Below the pieces are notes generated by a model that was not told the origin of the DNA, made no database searches, and worked only from the letters and a program-made list of their open reading frames with translations. Of a stretch of DNA of 64,000 nt, positions 1-8,502 are shown one piece after another (the stretch's first letter is position 1; the number at the start of each line of letters is the position of its first letter). The position numbers and the translations under genes were made by a program. Source of the stretch: Sphingomonadales bacterium. GTDB taxonomy: Bacteria; Pseudomonadota; Alphaproteobacteria; Sphingomonadales; Kordiimonadaceae. The DNA lies in contig JAALKD010000007.1 of the NCBI GenBank assembly GCA_011088215.1, positions 28,753 to 92,752 of the forward strand. The letters run 5' to 3'.

Positions 1-720
1 AGTTTAGCAAGCGTGTTGGTCAGCAAGGATGAAGCGGCGTTGATGCGTAACCGCCTATCTAACCGGCAGCAGAACGCTGGCAAGATTTTGGGTATTACCA
101 ACGGCGTCAACGCGAAAGCGTTCTCGCCGGAGAAATATTCCACAACTTCGACCAAGGGCAGATTAATTTTTACCGGCGCAATGGACTATGCTCCAAACAT
201 TGAAGCTGTTGTTTGGTTCGTGGAAAATGTATTCCATCGAGTAAAACTCGAGCATCCGCATGTTGAACTTGTGATAGCCGGAAAACCAGTTGCGCCAGAT
301 GTTCAAAGACTCGACGCTCATGACGGTGTCAACGTGATAGGCGCGGTAGATGACATGGCGGAAACCATTGCAGGTGCATCCATTGTTATTGCGCCGTTAC
401 TTACGGCTAGAGGTATCCAAAATAAGGTTTTGGAAGGTATGGCGATGGCGAAACCTGTCATTGCCACGCGTGCCGCTAACGAGGGCATTAATGCTCCTGA
501 CAGAGCAGCAATATGGATCGCTAATGATCCAGATGGTTTTGCTGAAGCCGTTGCCGCTTTGCTGGAGCCAACGGCTGCAAAGCAGCTTGGGGTTGCCGCC
601 AGAAACTTCGTTATGGATAACTTTAGTTGGAGTAAAAGTTGCAGAGCGATAGAAGCGTTGCTTATCGATGCCTCTGATCACGCTACCCAGCCTCGGCAGG
701 GAGGTCGGATTGACCTTTAA
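1..720 (+). CDS. Glycosyltransferase, exosortase A (PEP-CTERM) locus type, 5' end cut by window
   Basis: C-terminal part of a GT-B fold, family 4 glycosyltransferase; the frame is open to base 1, so the start lies outside the window. It resembles the sugar transferases found beside exosortase A (the TIGR03087-like group). Visible signs are the linker TNGVNAKAFSPEKY, the start of the second Rossmann domain at FTGAMDYAPN, and the donor-binding stretch ARGIQNKVLEGMAMAKP, which holds the conserved Glu of this family. It probably adds a sugar to a lipid-linked or exopolysaccharide intermediate at the cytoplasmic membrane; donor and acceptor cannot be read from sequence. Its stop overlaps the start region of the exosortase gene by about 11 bases, so the two are probably translationally coupled. 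Confidence 0.85.
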   Translation, partial: SLASVLVSKDEAALMRNRLSNRQQNAGKILGITNGVNAKAFSPEKYSTTSTKGRLIFTGAMDYAPNIEAVVWFVENVFHRVKLEHPHVELVIAGKPVAPDVQRLDAHDGVNVIGAVDDMAETIAGASIVIAPLLTARGIQNKVLEGMAMAKPVIATRAANEGINAPDRAAIWIANDPDGFAEAVAALLEPTAAKQLGVAARNFVMDNFSWSKSCRAIEALLIDASDHATQPRQGGRIDL

Positions 721-2230
721 CAGACATATTGGGCTGTTCGCCATTGCATCACTGGCTTTACTGATTTCCTGGCGTGGAACGGTTCAGCATATGGCAGATA
801 TTGTCTGGTCAGTGGACGTATTTTCTCATGGTTTGTTGGTTCCGTTTGTTAGTGCGGCCTTGATCTGGGCCCGGCGCGGTATTTTGCAGACAATTGTGCC
901 ACGGTTTTCATATTTGGGTGCAGCTATTGTGCTGGCTGCAAGCGCTTTGTGGTTGTCGGGCGAATTGATCGATGTTGCACTCTTTCGCCACTTGGGATTG
1001 GTCACCGCCATAAATGGACTGGTCATAACGTTTTTTGGTTTGCAGTTTTACCGAGCGGTCTTGTTTGCCATGTTGTTTCTTTTTCTGGCAATTCCATTCG
1101 GATACGAGCTTGTTGGCCCTTTACAAACGATGACGGCAAACCTGGTTATTGGGACGCTTGAGCTCGTGGGTGCAACCTATAAAGCAGACGGTGTACTGAT
1201 TGAACTATCCAGCGGAATGTATGAAGTCGCGGAAGCCTGTGCCGGCGTCAAATTCTTTTTCACTAGTCTGGTTACTGGGGTTTTGCTAGCGCACCTTGTG
1301 TTCGAAAGTTGGGGTCGCCGGCTATTCATTCTGATCGTCAGTGCAATGTTACCCATTGCGGCTAATGCACTGCGAGTGCTCGGTATTCTGGCTATTGCCG
1401 AAATGACCGATCAGAGCTTTGCAAAAGATGTTGATCATATAGTTTATGGTTGGGTTTTCCTGTCGATTGTTTTGTTTACCTTGATTGCCTTTGCATACAG
1501 AATTTCCGACAGAGAGGCATCTAAAGCACCGACCCTGGCCGAAAATCAATTCACTGAAGGTGCCAATCAAAACGTCTTCGGAGTGATCGCCGTTGCGATG
1601 ATTCCAACCCTTGTAACATTCGTATTACCGCAGACAAATTCTCTGGCATATCGGGAGGGCGGCGTGCAAATCGAACCCCTTCTTAAGCAGGCACCCGCGG
1701 GTTATCGTGTTTTGCCTCAGGCCGCCTCAATCTCGCCCCCCAATTTCCTGAATGCTGACGTCATGCGATCAACTATCCTGCGTCGGAACGACCACGTTTT
1801 TTTGGCCAGTTACGCACGGGTTGCCTCTTTGCATGCTGGTAGTCGCCTTTTTCAACCGGGTAATACACTTGTGGGCAATAAATGGTCGGAAATGCGGGGC
1901 CTAGTCACTCGCTCTTATGAATTTTGTGACATAGCATTTACCGAGCGTATCTTTAGGCGCGGTGATCGACGAATTGTAACCTGGAGTGTTTATAGCATAA
2001 ACGGCGAGATTGTTACGTCTGGCCTAACGGAGAAAATGGTGACAGCGGCGGTGCGAATTATGCGTAAGCCTTCATCGGGTGAAATATTGACTCTCAGTGG
2101 CTTGGTCGATTCAGATGCCAACGATATTCGCGAAGTTTTTTCTGATTTTTTGTCGACTTTTCCGCCAGATAGGCTTTTATTGGCCCTTGGGGGCGGTGAA
2201 CTAGGGGACAGCATTAAATGTGCGGGATAA
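710..2230 (+). CDS. xrtA: Exosortase A fused to an EpsI-type domain
   Basis: Integral membrane transpeptidase-like protein that recognises PEP-CTERM sorting signals; C-terminal extension of EpsI (DUF3485) type. About eight hydrophobic segments fill the first 290 residues. The exosortase triad is present: Cys in EACAG (codon at 1238), Arg in ANALRV (codon at 1373) and His in DHIVYG (codon at 1436). The last 200 residues form the periplasmic EpsI-like part. I chose TTG at 710 because GGGAGG lies five bases upstream; ATG at 668 would give a 53-base overlap with the previous gene and 14 extra residues. It overlaps the next gene by 13 bases, so glycosyltransferase, exosortase and amidotransferase look like one operon. 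No PEP-CTERM substrate is encoded in this window. Confidence 0.93.
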   Translation: MTFNRHIGLFAIASLALLISWRGTVQHMADIVWSVDVFSHGLLVPFVSAALIWARRGILQTIVPRFSYLGAAIVLAASALWLSGELIDVALFRHLGLVTAINGLVITFFGLQFYRAVLFAMLFLFLAIPFGYELVGPLQTMTANLVIGTLELVGATYKADGVLIELSSGMYEVAEACAGVKFFFTSLVTGVLLAHLVFESWGRRLFILIVSAMLPIAANALRVLGILAIAEMTDQSFAKDVDHIVYGWVFLSIVLFTLIAFAYRISDREASKAPTLAENQFTEGANQNVFGVIAVAMIPTLVTFVLPQTNSLAYREGGVQIEPLLKQAPAGYRVLPQAASISPPNFLNADVMRSTILRRNDHVFLASYARVASLHAGSRLFQPGNTLVGNKWSEMRGLVTRSYEFCDIAFTERIFRRGDRRIVTWSVYSINGEIVTSGLTEKMVTAAVRIMRKPSSGEILTLSGLVDSDANDIREVFSDFLSTFPPDRLLLALGGGELGDSIKCAG

Positions 2231-4116
2231 CTGGTTGGATGACGCGCGACGGCAGTCCTGTCGAGGAGCGCCTGTTCAAACATATGACAGACAAGATTAA
2301 TCACCGTGGGCCTGATGGGGAAGGCTATTTCATCGGTGGTGATGTCGCCCTTGGCCATAAACGGCTGTCGATTATTGACATCGCTGGCGGGCATCAACCC
2401 ATGTATAGCCAGGGCCGGGAAGTTGTACTTTCCTACAACGGTGAAATATATAATTTTCAGTCGCTGCGACGTGAACTCGAGGGACTGGGGCATCGTTTTG
2501 TCACTCAATCTGACACTGAGGTTCTTCTTAACAGCTATATGCAGTGGGGCGAGGCCTGTGTAGAACGATTACGTGGTATGTTCGCTTTCGCCGTGTGGGA
2601 TGGCCCAAAGCAAAAGCTTTTCCTTGCGCGCGACCGGCTTGGCATAAAACCTTTATTTTATAGCTTTTTACCTGATGGAGGCTTTGTCTTTGCCTCTGAA
2701 ATGAAGGTCTTGCTTGCGCATCCAAAAATCTCTCGCAAACTGCGAGTTGACGCTCTAGAGGATTACTTGATGCTTGGCTACGTGCCTGATCCCAAGTCAA
2801 TCGTCGATGGCATAATGAAACTGGAGCCGGCAAACAGCCTGTCGCTGGAAAAAGGGTCGACGCAGGCACGCGTCAGTTGCTATTGGCAGCCCGGTGTTGG
2901 GCGAACAGGCGTGTCGGTTTCTCGGTCAGAAGACTTGGTGGCCCGCCTTGAAGATGCGGTGAAAATGCGCATGATCGCAGACGTTCCGTTGGGCGCTTTT
3001 TTGTCGGGGGGAGTTGATTCAAGCGCTGTCGTTGGTCTTATGTCAAAGCTGGGAACAGAACCGGTAGAGACATGCGCCATAGGGTCAGAAGACCCAAACT
3101 ATGACGAAAGTGGGTATGCGCAAATTGTTGCCGACAAGTTTGGAACAAGCCATCGGTGGCGATTGGTGTCAGCCAACGATCGTTCATTAATTGACAAAAT
3201 GGTTGAGATTTACGACGAACCTTTCGCGGACCCATCGGCCTTACCAACATACCGAGTTTGCGGATTGGCGCGAGAGAAGGTAAAGGTTGCTCTCTCCGGT
3301 GATGGGGGTGATGAACTGTTTGCTGGCTATAGGCGGCACAGGTTCCATATGGCTGAGGAGTCGTTTCGTGGCAGATTGCCTATGTTTGCTAGGCGCGCAT
3401 TGTTTGGCCCCTTAGCCAAATTATATCCAAAATTGGACCGTGCTCCGCAGTTTTTGAGGGCGAAGTCGACATTCGAAGCCCTGTCTCGAACATCCGCGCA
3501 AGCATACTGTCAAAGCGTCAGTCGAACGCCCGACCGTGACAGAAAACGTTGGCATTCTAGGCGAATGAGAAAATTGCTGGCTGGATACCATCCCCACGAC
3601 CGCTTTAGTGAGCTTGCTGATGAGGTGAAGGGCGCTGACCCGCTTTCTGTCATTCAATACATCGATATGAAAACTTATCTATCGGGTGATATTCTTACAA
3701 AAGTTGACCGGGCTAGTATGGCACATAGCCTCGAGGTGCGTGTTCCTATATTGGATCATAAGTTTGTCGAATGGGGTCTGCGCGTACCGCCACAGGTACG
3801 CATAGTTGACGGTGAAGGTAAAGCTGTTTTCAAGGCCGCCCTGCGAGGGTTTTTGCCTGACAACATCCTATATCGAACCAAAAAGGGTTTCGATGTTCCC
3901 ACCATAAGTTGGCTGCGAAACGAACTGGCCGATGAAACGATATCACTGGGGGAAAGCGAACTCTTCGCTGATAGCGGACTTTTTAACATGCAAGGTATTC
4001 AGCAGATGGCTGAGGAGCATGTGCTAGGGTCGCGTGATCATCACACGAGCCTATGGGCGCTTATTATGCTTGAGCGCAGCCTTAAAAAGCTGAATTTGGA
4101 AATGCCAGGCGGTTAA
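2218..4116 (+). CDS. Exosortase A-associated amidotransferase (asparagine synthetase B family)
   Basis: Class II glutamine amidotransferase of the AsnB superfamily, 632 residues. The N-terminal domain begins MCGITGW, so Cys2 is the glutaminase nucleophile after Met removal. The synthetase half carries the PP-loop motif SGGVDSS near residue 263 and a second ATP-site motif SGDGGDELFAGY near 360. Family knowledge: the exosortase A-associated subgroup (TIGR03108-like) is thought to amidate a sugar or polymer linked to the exosortase pathway rather than make free asparagine. Its start overlaps the end of xrtA by 13 bases, which supports that role. An ordinary asparagine synthetase remains the alternative. 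It converges on phoB with only 16 bases between stops. Confidence 0.88.
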   Translation: MCGITGWMTRDGSPVEERLFKHMTDKINHRGPDGEGYFIGGDVALGHKRLSIIDIAGGHQPMYSQGREVVLSYNGEIYNFQSLRRELEGLGHRFVTQSDTEVLLNSYMQWGEACVERLRGMFAFAVWDGPKQKLFLARDRLGIKPLFYSFLPDGGFVFASEMKVLLAHPKISRKLRVDALEDYLMLGYVPDPKSIVDGIMKLEPANSLSLEKGSTQARVSCYWQPGVGRTGVSVSRSEDLVARLEDAVKMRMIADVPLGAFLSGGVDSSAVVGLMSKLGTEPVETCAIGSEDPNYDESGYAQIVADKFGTSHRWRLVSANDRSLIDKMVEIYDEPFADPSALPTYRVCGLAREKVKVALSGDGGDELFAGYRRHRFHMAEESFRGRLPMFARRALFGPLAKLYPKLDRAPQFLRAKSTFEALSRTSAQAYCQSVSRTPDRDRKRWHSRRMRKLLAGYHPHDRFSELADEVKGADPLSVIQYIDMKTYLSGDILTKVDRASMAHSLEVRVPILDHKFVEWGLRVPPQVRIVDGEGKAVFKAALRGFLPDNILYRTKKGFDVPTISWLRNELADETISLGESELFADSGLFNMQGIQQMAEEHVLGSRDHHTSLWALIMLERSLKKLNLEMPGG

Positions 4117-4132
4117 AACAACCAGCCAGATG

Positions 4133-4819
4133 TTAACGTTTGTTGTCCAGCGAATAACCGGCTGAGCGAACTGTACGAATATAGTCCTCTCCACTGGCAT
4201 TCATAGCTTTGCGCAAGCGCCGAATATGAACATCGACGGTTCGGGCTTCCACATATACATTGTGGCCCCATACAGCGTCTAAAAGCTGCTCACGAGAAAA
4301 GACACGGCCAGGGTTTTCCATGAAATGGCGCAACAATCGGTATTCGGTTGGGCCCAATTGGACTGCACTACCATTTCTGGTTACTCGGTGAGAGACATTG
4401 TCCAGATGTATGTCTTCAAATGTCAGGTCTTCGCCGGCGAGGGCAGGGCGCACGCGTCTCAATACTGCTTGGATGCGCGCAATTAACTCTTTTGGGGAAA
4501 AAGGTTTTACAACGTAATCGTCGGCACCCATTTCCAAGCCTCGAACCCGATCAGGTTCATCGGCGCGTGCCGTCAGCATAATGATGGGCACATTGGCCGT
4601 GTCGGCATTCCGGCGTAACTGCCGGCAAATCTCGAGTCCGGAAAGGTTTGGCAACATCCAGTCCAACAATATTACGTCCGGAGTATCCTGCATTGCCACA
4701 TAGAGACCGTCTTCACCGTCCGCCACTGTCTCAATAGCATAGTTGGCACGCTCCAAGTTGTAACGAACCAGCTCTGTGATATTCAGGTCGTCTTCTACCA
4801 GAAGTACTTTGGTCTTCAC
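4133..4819 (-). CDS. phoB: Phosphate regulon response regulator PhoB
   Basis: OmpR/PhoB-class response regulator of 228 residues. Receiver domain residues 1-120 with the acidic pair at 10-11, phospho-acceptor Asp53 in LLDWMLP, Thr in MLTARAD and Lys in VVKPFS. Winged-helix DNA-binding domain from about 130 to 225, with the recognition region EARTVDVHIRRLRKAM. It lies downstream of phoR on the same strand with a 144-base gap, so it may have its own promoter. The usual alphaproteobacterial neighbours pstSCAB and phoU are absent here. The PhoB assignment rests on overall similarity and on the PhoR-like partner. Confidence 0.93.
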   Translation of the reverse strand: MKTKVLLVEDDLNITELVRYNLERANYAIETVADGEDGLYVAMQDTPDVILLDWMLPNLSGLEICRQLRRNADTANVPIIMLTARADEPDRVRGLEMGADDYVVKPFSPKELIARIQAVLRRVRPALAGEDLTFEDIHLDNVSHRVTRNGSAVQLGPTEYRLLRHFMENPGRVFSREQLLDAVWGHNVYVEARTVDVHIRRLRKAMNASGEDYIRTVRSAGYSLDNKR

Positions 4820-4963
4820 TTAACGGTTCCTTTTTCGCCGCTTTTTATTGCGGTCACTTACCGAACATAGCCTATTCTATACAGACCTAATGTTACAGTT
4901 TAATTGCGCCTAATTCGCATTGTTGCTGTCTTGTTGCATCCTATAACCCGTTATTTTTACTGT

Positions 4964-6256
4964 TTAATTTTGGGCGGACGCCTTTAACGTAAAACTAAAT
5001 ACTGTACCTTTGCCTACTTGGCTTTTTACATTTAGCAAACTGTCATGGCGCAATAAAATGTGTTTTACGATAGCAAGACCAAGTCCCGTACCACCCATTT
5101 TACGAGACCGAGCATCGTCAACTCGGTAAAATCTTTCTGTAAGTCTGGCTAAATGTTCCTCTAAAATGCCTGGACCTTCGTCGCGAATAGATATTGTAAC
5201 TGCGCTATTATCAGCATTCGCTACGGCACCAACAAACACAGTCGTGTCCCGATCAGCATATTTAGCGGCATTTACCGACAGGTTGATTAAAACCTGCATC
5301 AATTGATCAGCATCAGCCACAACCTTTTCCGCCCCCGCCGCGATATTTGTTTCAAACTCAATGTTTCGTTCTGCACCAATTGAAGAAGCGGTCAAAACAA
5401 TGCTGTTGATCATAGCAGGGAGATTGACTTCACTGTCCGGTGATTCGTGCCGAGACATCTCAATTCGAGAAAGCGATAGCAGATCGTCGATCAATCGGAC
5501 CATACGTTCGGTTTCTGTTTGCATTATTCCTAAAAACCGCTCGCGAGCAGGCGTGTCATCCTTGGCCGGCCCCTGCAAGGTTTCGATGAATCCAATCACA
5601 GAAGAGAGCGGCGTACGCAGTTCATGGCTGGCGTTCGCCACAAAATCAACACGCATCTGTTCTGTTTGTAACATGCTGGTCACCTCGTAGAAGAAGGCCA
5701 TGGCCTGAGTGGGTACATCTTTCGAACCTGTTCCGGACACCCTCGAAATTGTGACATCAAACGTTCGCTTCTGGCTGTTGGTGAAACGGATCACACCTGC
5801 ATGTTTTTTACCATCTACAAATATCTTCTGGATTGCATCAACTATTCTTGCTTGCTGCAAGTGCAAATAAACATCATTACCAACAACATCGCCGCCCAGC
5901 AGTTCCTCAGCTGCGTGGTTAGCAAAAGATACTCCGTGATCCTCGCCGATAATCAATATGGGAAGTGGAACCGCATGTAACGTTTTCGCGCGGACAGATT
6001 TTATTGCGCCTCTTTGACGGCCAAAGACCATAGAGCTTTCTTTTTTTTCGCCGAGTTTTTGGCCAGTGCTGTCGGTATCAGTGCGATCAATTTGCAGCAG
6101 TAGGCCACTTGTCACTGAAAATATAACCACTGCTGCCAGCGCTGAAATCAGGTCCAAAGACCAAAAAAAAGCAAATAGAGCCAACAGAACGACAATAACC
6201 ATTCGTCCGGTTAATAAGCTGAATAGTTTTGTGCGGGGTTTGTTTGACTGGTTCAT
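4964..6256 (-). CDS. phoR: Sensor histidine kinase PhoR
   Basis: Membrane-bound histidine kinase of 430 residues, partner of the PhoB-like regulator downstream. Two close hydrophobic segments (residues 15-55) form a short hairpin with almost no periplasmic loop, as in PhoR. A PAS domain follows at about 90-195. The HisKA domain carries phospho-acceptor His211 in NASHELRTPL, and the HATPase domain shows the N box (LINLSVNAAKYA), G1 (DEGPGI) and G2 (GGTGLGLAIVKH). In the family the protein senses phosphate through the Pst transporter and PhoU, neither of which is encoded here. Transcribed divergently from the Asp-rich gene. Confidence 0.92.
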   Translation of the reverse strand: MNQSNKPRTKLFSLLTGRMVIVVLLALFAFFWSLDLISALAAVVIFSVTSGLLLQIDRTDTDSTGQKLGEKKESSMVFGRQRGAIKSVRAKTLHAVPLPILIIGEDHGVSFANHAAEELLGGDVVGNDVYLHLQQARIVDAIQKIFVDGKKHAGVIRFTNSQKRTFDVTISRVSGTGSKDVPTQAMAFFYEVTSMLQTEQMRVDFVANASHELRTPLSSVIGFIETLQGPAKDDTPARERFLGIMQTETERMVRLIDDLLSLSRIEMSRHESPDSEVNLPAMINSIVLTASSIGAERNIEFETNIAAGAEKVVADADQLMQVLINLSVNAAKYADRDTTVFVGAVANADNSAVTISIRDEGPGILEEHLARLTERFYRVDDARSRKMGGTGLGLAIVKHILLRHDSLLNVKSQVGKGTVFSFTLKASAQN

Positions 6257-6476
6257 AACGAGAAAAGACCACCGTTAGAAATTAAGGGAGTACCTACAGT
6301 AGTAAGCACGGTAAGAGACAGTATTATTACATTTTGATACAATTTTTTACCTGTGAGCATCAAAATTTTGTTAGGCAAATAGTAATGAAGTAGCGTAATA
6401 ATAGGTTGTTGGTTGGGGTTTGGTCTGCAAAAATGCAGCCCAGATAATTTTTGTGACCATTTGCAATGGATATGTT

Positions 6477-7232
6477 GTGACCGAAAAACCAATAGTGCCT
6501 GACACCTCAGATAGTGAATCAGAGACCTCTGAAGACAGCAGAATTGCGGAACGCCGCCAACTATTGATGTTGGGGGCTGCTGGTCTTCCCATGATGCTTA
6601 CGCTGAAAGCGTCAGCGCAGCAGGCCCTTGTTTCGCAGTTAACCTGTTCGATCACATTGCCTAAGCGAGTAAGAATTCTGGTAGACTGTGATGGGCGTGC
6701 GTGGGTGGGCACAAGGAATATCCAATACAAGAACGGTAAAGGCTTTAAAGTCGCTGATATTGTTAAATTTAAAGACAAAGCGACCTATGCATTTCCTGCT
6801 GGCGACGTGCCAAATTACTGGTTACCTGATAATTGTCCGATTGAAGAATGCAGTAACGACGACGACGATGATGATGATGATTTTGATTATGAAACAGCAT
6901 CAGCAGAATTGGATGATTTGATGCGCACATCTTTGCCATCGCAGGCAGATGGTATTGCGCTGGCCTCGATACGTATGGGGGACGATGATGATGACGATGA
7001 CTGCGACGAGGATTGGATCGACTCAGGGTATGCTTTCTATAAGTTGAGTAAGAACTCAACTATTCTACCTGTTGACCACACCAGCGGTACCGGATGGAGC
7101 CCGCAAGCCAACAAGCAAGGATTGTTTATTGCCTTGTCTCTGGTTTATGAAAGCAGGCACGGTGATGCTCCTGGCTGGCCGGGAATTTCCTGTATCGTTT
7201 CCATCATAAATTACTTCGGCACTCAAAATTAA
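6477..7232 (+). CDS. Asp-rich exported protein of unknown function, next to the HPr-rel-A cassette
   Basis: I do not recognise a family. With GTG at 6477 the protein has 251 residues; TTG at 6420 would add 19, and neither start has a strong Shine-Dalgarno. An acidic N-region (DTSDSESETSEDS) is followed by ERRQLLML and a hydrophobic stretch ending in Ala-Ser-Ala-Gln, which looks like a Tat-type leader with signal peptidase site. The mature part holds several Cys residues and two poly-Asp runs: eight Asp codons at 6858-6881 and seven at 6981-7001, the second followed by Cys-Asp-Glu-Asp. These could bind divalent cations. The gene ends 32 bases before the PqqD-like gene, so it may share its operon and could be the substrate of that cassette; this is inference. 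Confidence 0.7.
   Translation: MTEKPIVPDTSDSESETSEDSRIAERRQLLMLGAAGLPMMLTLKASAQQALVSQLTCSITLPKRVRILVDCDGRAWVGTRNIQYKNGKGFKVADIVKFKDKATYAFPAGDVPNYWLPDNCPIEECSNDDDDDDDDFDYETASAELDDLMRTSLPSQADGIALASIRMGDDDDDDDCDEDWIDSGYAFYKLSKNSTILPVDHTSGTGWSPQANKQGLFIALSLVYESRHGDAPGWPGISCIVSIINYFGTQN
6858..7001 (+). repeat. Two in-frame GAC/GAT trinucleotide tracts encoding poly-Asp
   Basis: Tract one is eight Asp codons at 6858-6881 (GAC x3, GAT x5). Tract two is seven at 6981-7001. Both stay in frame, so slippage would change tract length without breaking the gene. No similar run occurs elsewhere in the window. Confidence 0.9.
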
Positions 7233-7264
7233 CGTAAAGCGCCTATTGTCGGCGAAGTTTTGAT

Positions 7265-7573
7265 ATGGCCGCAGCCCCGCCTACAACCAGTGAAAAATGG
7301 TCGTCTGATTCTCACCAGTATTTGGCTGTAGAGTATGATGATACGTTTTTGGTTTACTTCCGCCCGTCGGGAGAAACTCATTTTTTGAATTTTCTCTCTT
7401 ACGGCATGGTTCACGCGGTGTCATCTGGACCTTTGTCAGAAGAAGAAATATTGGCCCGGATGAGGACAGATTTTTCCCTGACTGCGGAAGAACTACCTGA
7501 AACGCTTGTTGCTACAACTCTAAGCGAGTTAGACCAAGCTGGCTTGATTACGGCTTTGGACGCAGGAACATGA
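7265..7573 (+). CDS. PqqD-family protein of the HPr-rel-A cassette
   Basis: Protein of 102 residues resembling PqqD (the TIGR04353-like group as I recall it). PqqD-like proteins are winged-helix RiPP recognition elements that hold a leader peptide for a modifying enzyme. The pattern fits: a beta-rich N-terminal half (QYLAVEYDDTFLVYFRPSGETHFLN), then helices (LSEEEILARMRTDFS, LSELDQAGLI). In PqqD proteins such helices form the winged-helix part. Its stop overlaps the kinase start in an ATGA (4 bases), so the two proteins are probably made in fixed ratio. The target peptide or protein is unknown; the Asp-rich protein upstream is the nearest candidate. Confidence 0.8.
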   Translation: MAAAPPTTSEKWSSDSHQYLAVEYDDTFLVYFRPSGETHFLNFLSYGMVHAVSSGPLSEEEILARMRTDFSLTAEELPETLVATTLSELDQAGLITALDAGT

Positions 7574-8502
7574 GCGCGCCATCTAATGTTGCCAGTTATG
7601 ACCGTCGTGACTTACGCGCAGCGCTGCGTAACGGTTCATTCACACTGCACCTCGGGCCGTTTAGTCACCTTGTGTCTGGGGCGAGCGAGCCCTTGCTTGA
7701 TTTCCTGAGCGATACATACCGCGACTATTCTGTAGAGTTAACCCCCAGCGATGTTACTGATGTTCTGCTTCGGCTGGAGGCTCCAAATATTTTGCGCCGA
7801 TTTATCCGGCGGCAAATAACGCCCAATCCAGGTTTTAAAGTTCCAGCGGTGCCATTGCCGCTAAGTATGTCGCCTCTAGCCTTTGAAATGGGACTGAATC
7901 TTTCTGTTGCGCTTAAATGCTGCCGATTTATCAACGTGCATGCAGGCGTGGTTGCAGATAAGGACGGGGCGATTGTCATGAGTGCAGCCTCCGGTGGTGG
8001 CAAAAGCACGCTGACGGCAGCGTTGTTACAGCACGGCTACCGTCTATTCTCCGATGAGTTTGCACTACTTGGACTGGACCAACCGTTATTGCACCCGTAT
8101 CCACGTCCTATATCCCTGAAGCAGGAAACGATTCCTGTGGTTCGGGATATGGTCGGCGACAACTGGATCAGTAAAGTCGTGACAGGAACTCCGAAGGGCG
8201 ACATCGCTTATTATCGGGCAAGGGCAAGTGATTTAGCGCAGGACAAAACATCCGCGAAAGCCAAACTGGTCTTGTTTCCCAAGTTTGAAAAAGGCGTCCG
8301 GCCTATTGCGCGTCAGTTAAATCCAGCAGAAGCAATCATGCGCCTTGTGCCAGCATCAACTAACTACTCCCTACTTGGTGAACCTGCTTTTCACGCAATC
8401 ACTGGGTTGTTGAAAAACATACGCGCTTACGAGATTACTTATGGATCGACAATAGATAGTTTGCGCCTTGTTGAACAAATAACCGATCAGAAATTAGTTT
8501 GA
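7570..8502 (+). CDS. HprK-related kinase A
   Basis: Protein of 310 residues related to the C-terminal kinase domain of HPr(Ser) kinase/phosphorylase (TIGR04352-like). The P-loop SAASGGGKST (residues 138-147, Lys145) and the following FSDEFALL, in the position of the catalytic Asp region, are clear. The N-terminal 110 residues do not look like the HPr-kinase regulatory domain. No PTS protein (HPr, EI, EIIA) is encoded in the window, so classical PTS control is not supported here. HprK-like kinases paired with PqqD-like proteins are known from some lasso-peptide clusters, where they phosphorylate the peptide. Overlaps both neighbours (4 bases upstream, 1 base downstream). Confidence 0.85.
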   Translation: MSAPSNVASYDRRDLRAALRNGSFTLHLGPFSHLVSGASEPLLDFLSDTYRDYSVELTPSDVTDVLLRLEAPNILRRFIRRQITPNPGFKVPAVPLPLSMSPLAFEMGLNLSVALKCCRFINVHAGVVADKDGAIVMSAASGGGKSTLTAALLQHGYRLFSDEFALLGLDQPLLHPYPRPISLKQETIPVVRDMVGDNWISKVVTGTPKGDIAYYRARASDLAQDKTSAKAKLVLFPKFEKGVRPIARQLNPAEAIMRLVPASTNYSLLGEPAFHAITGLLKNIRAYEITYGSTIDSLRLVEQITDQKLV

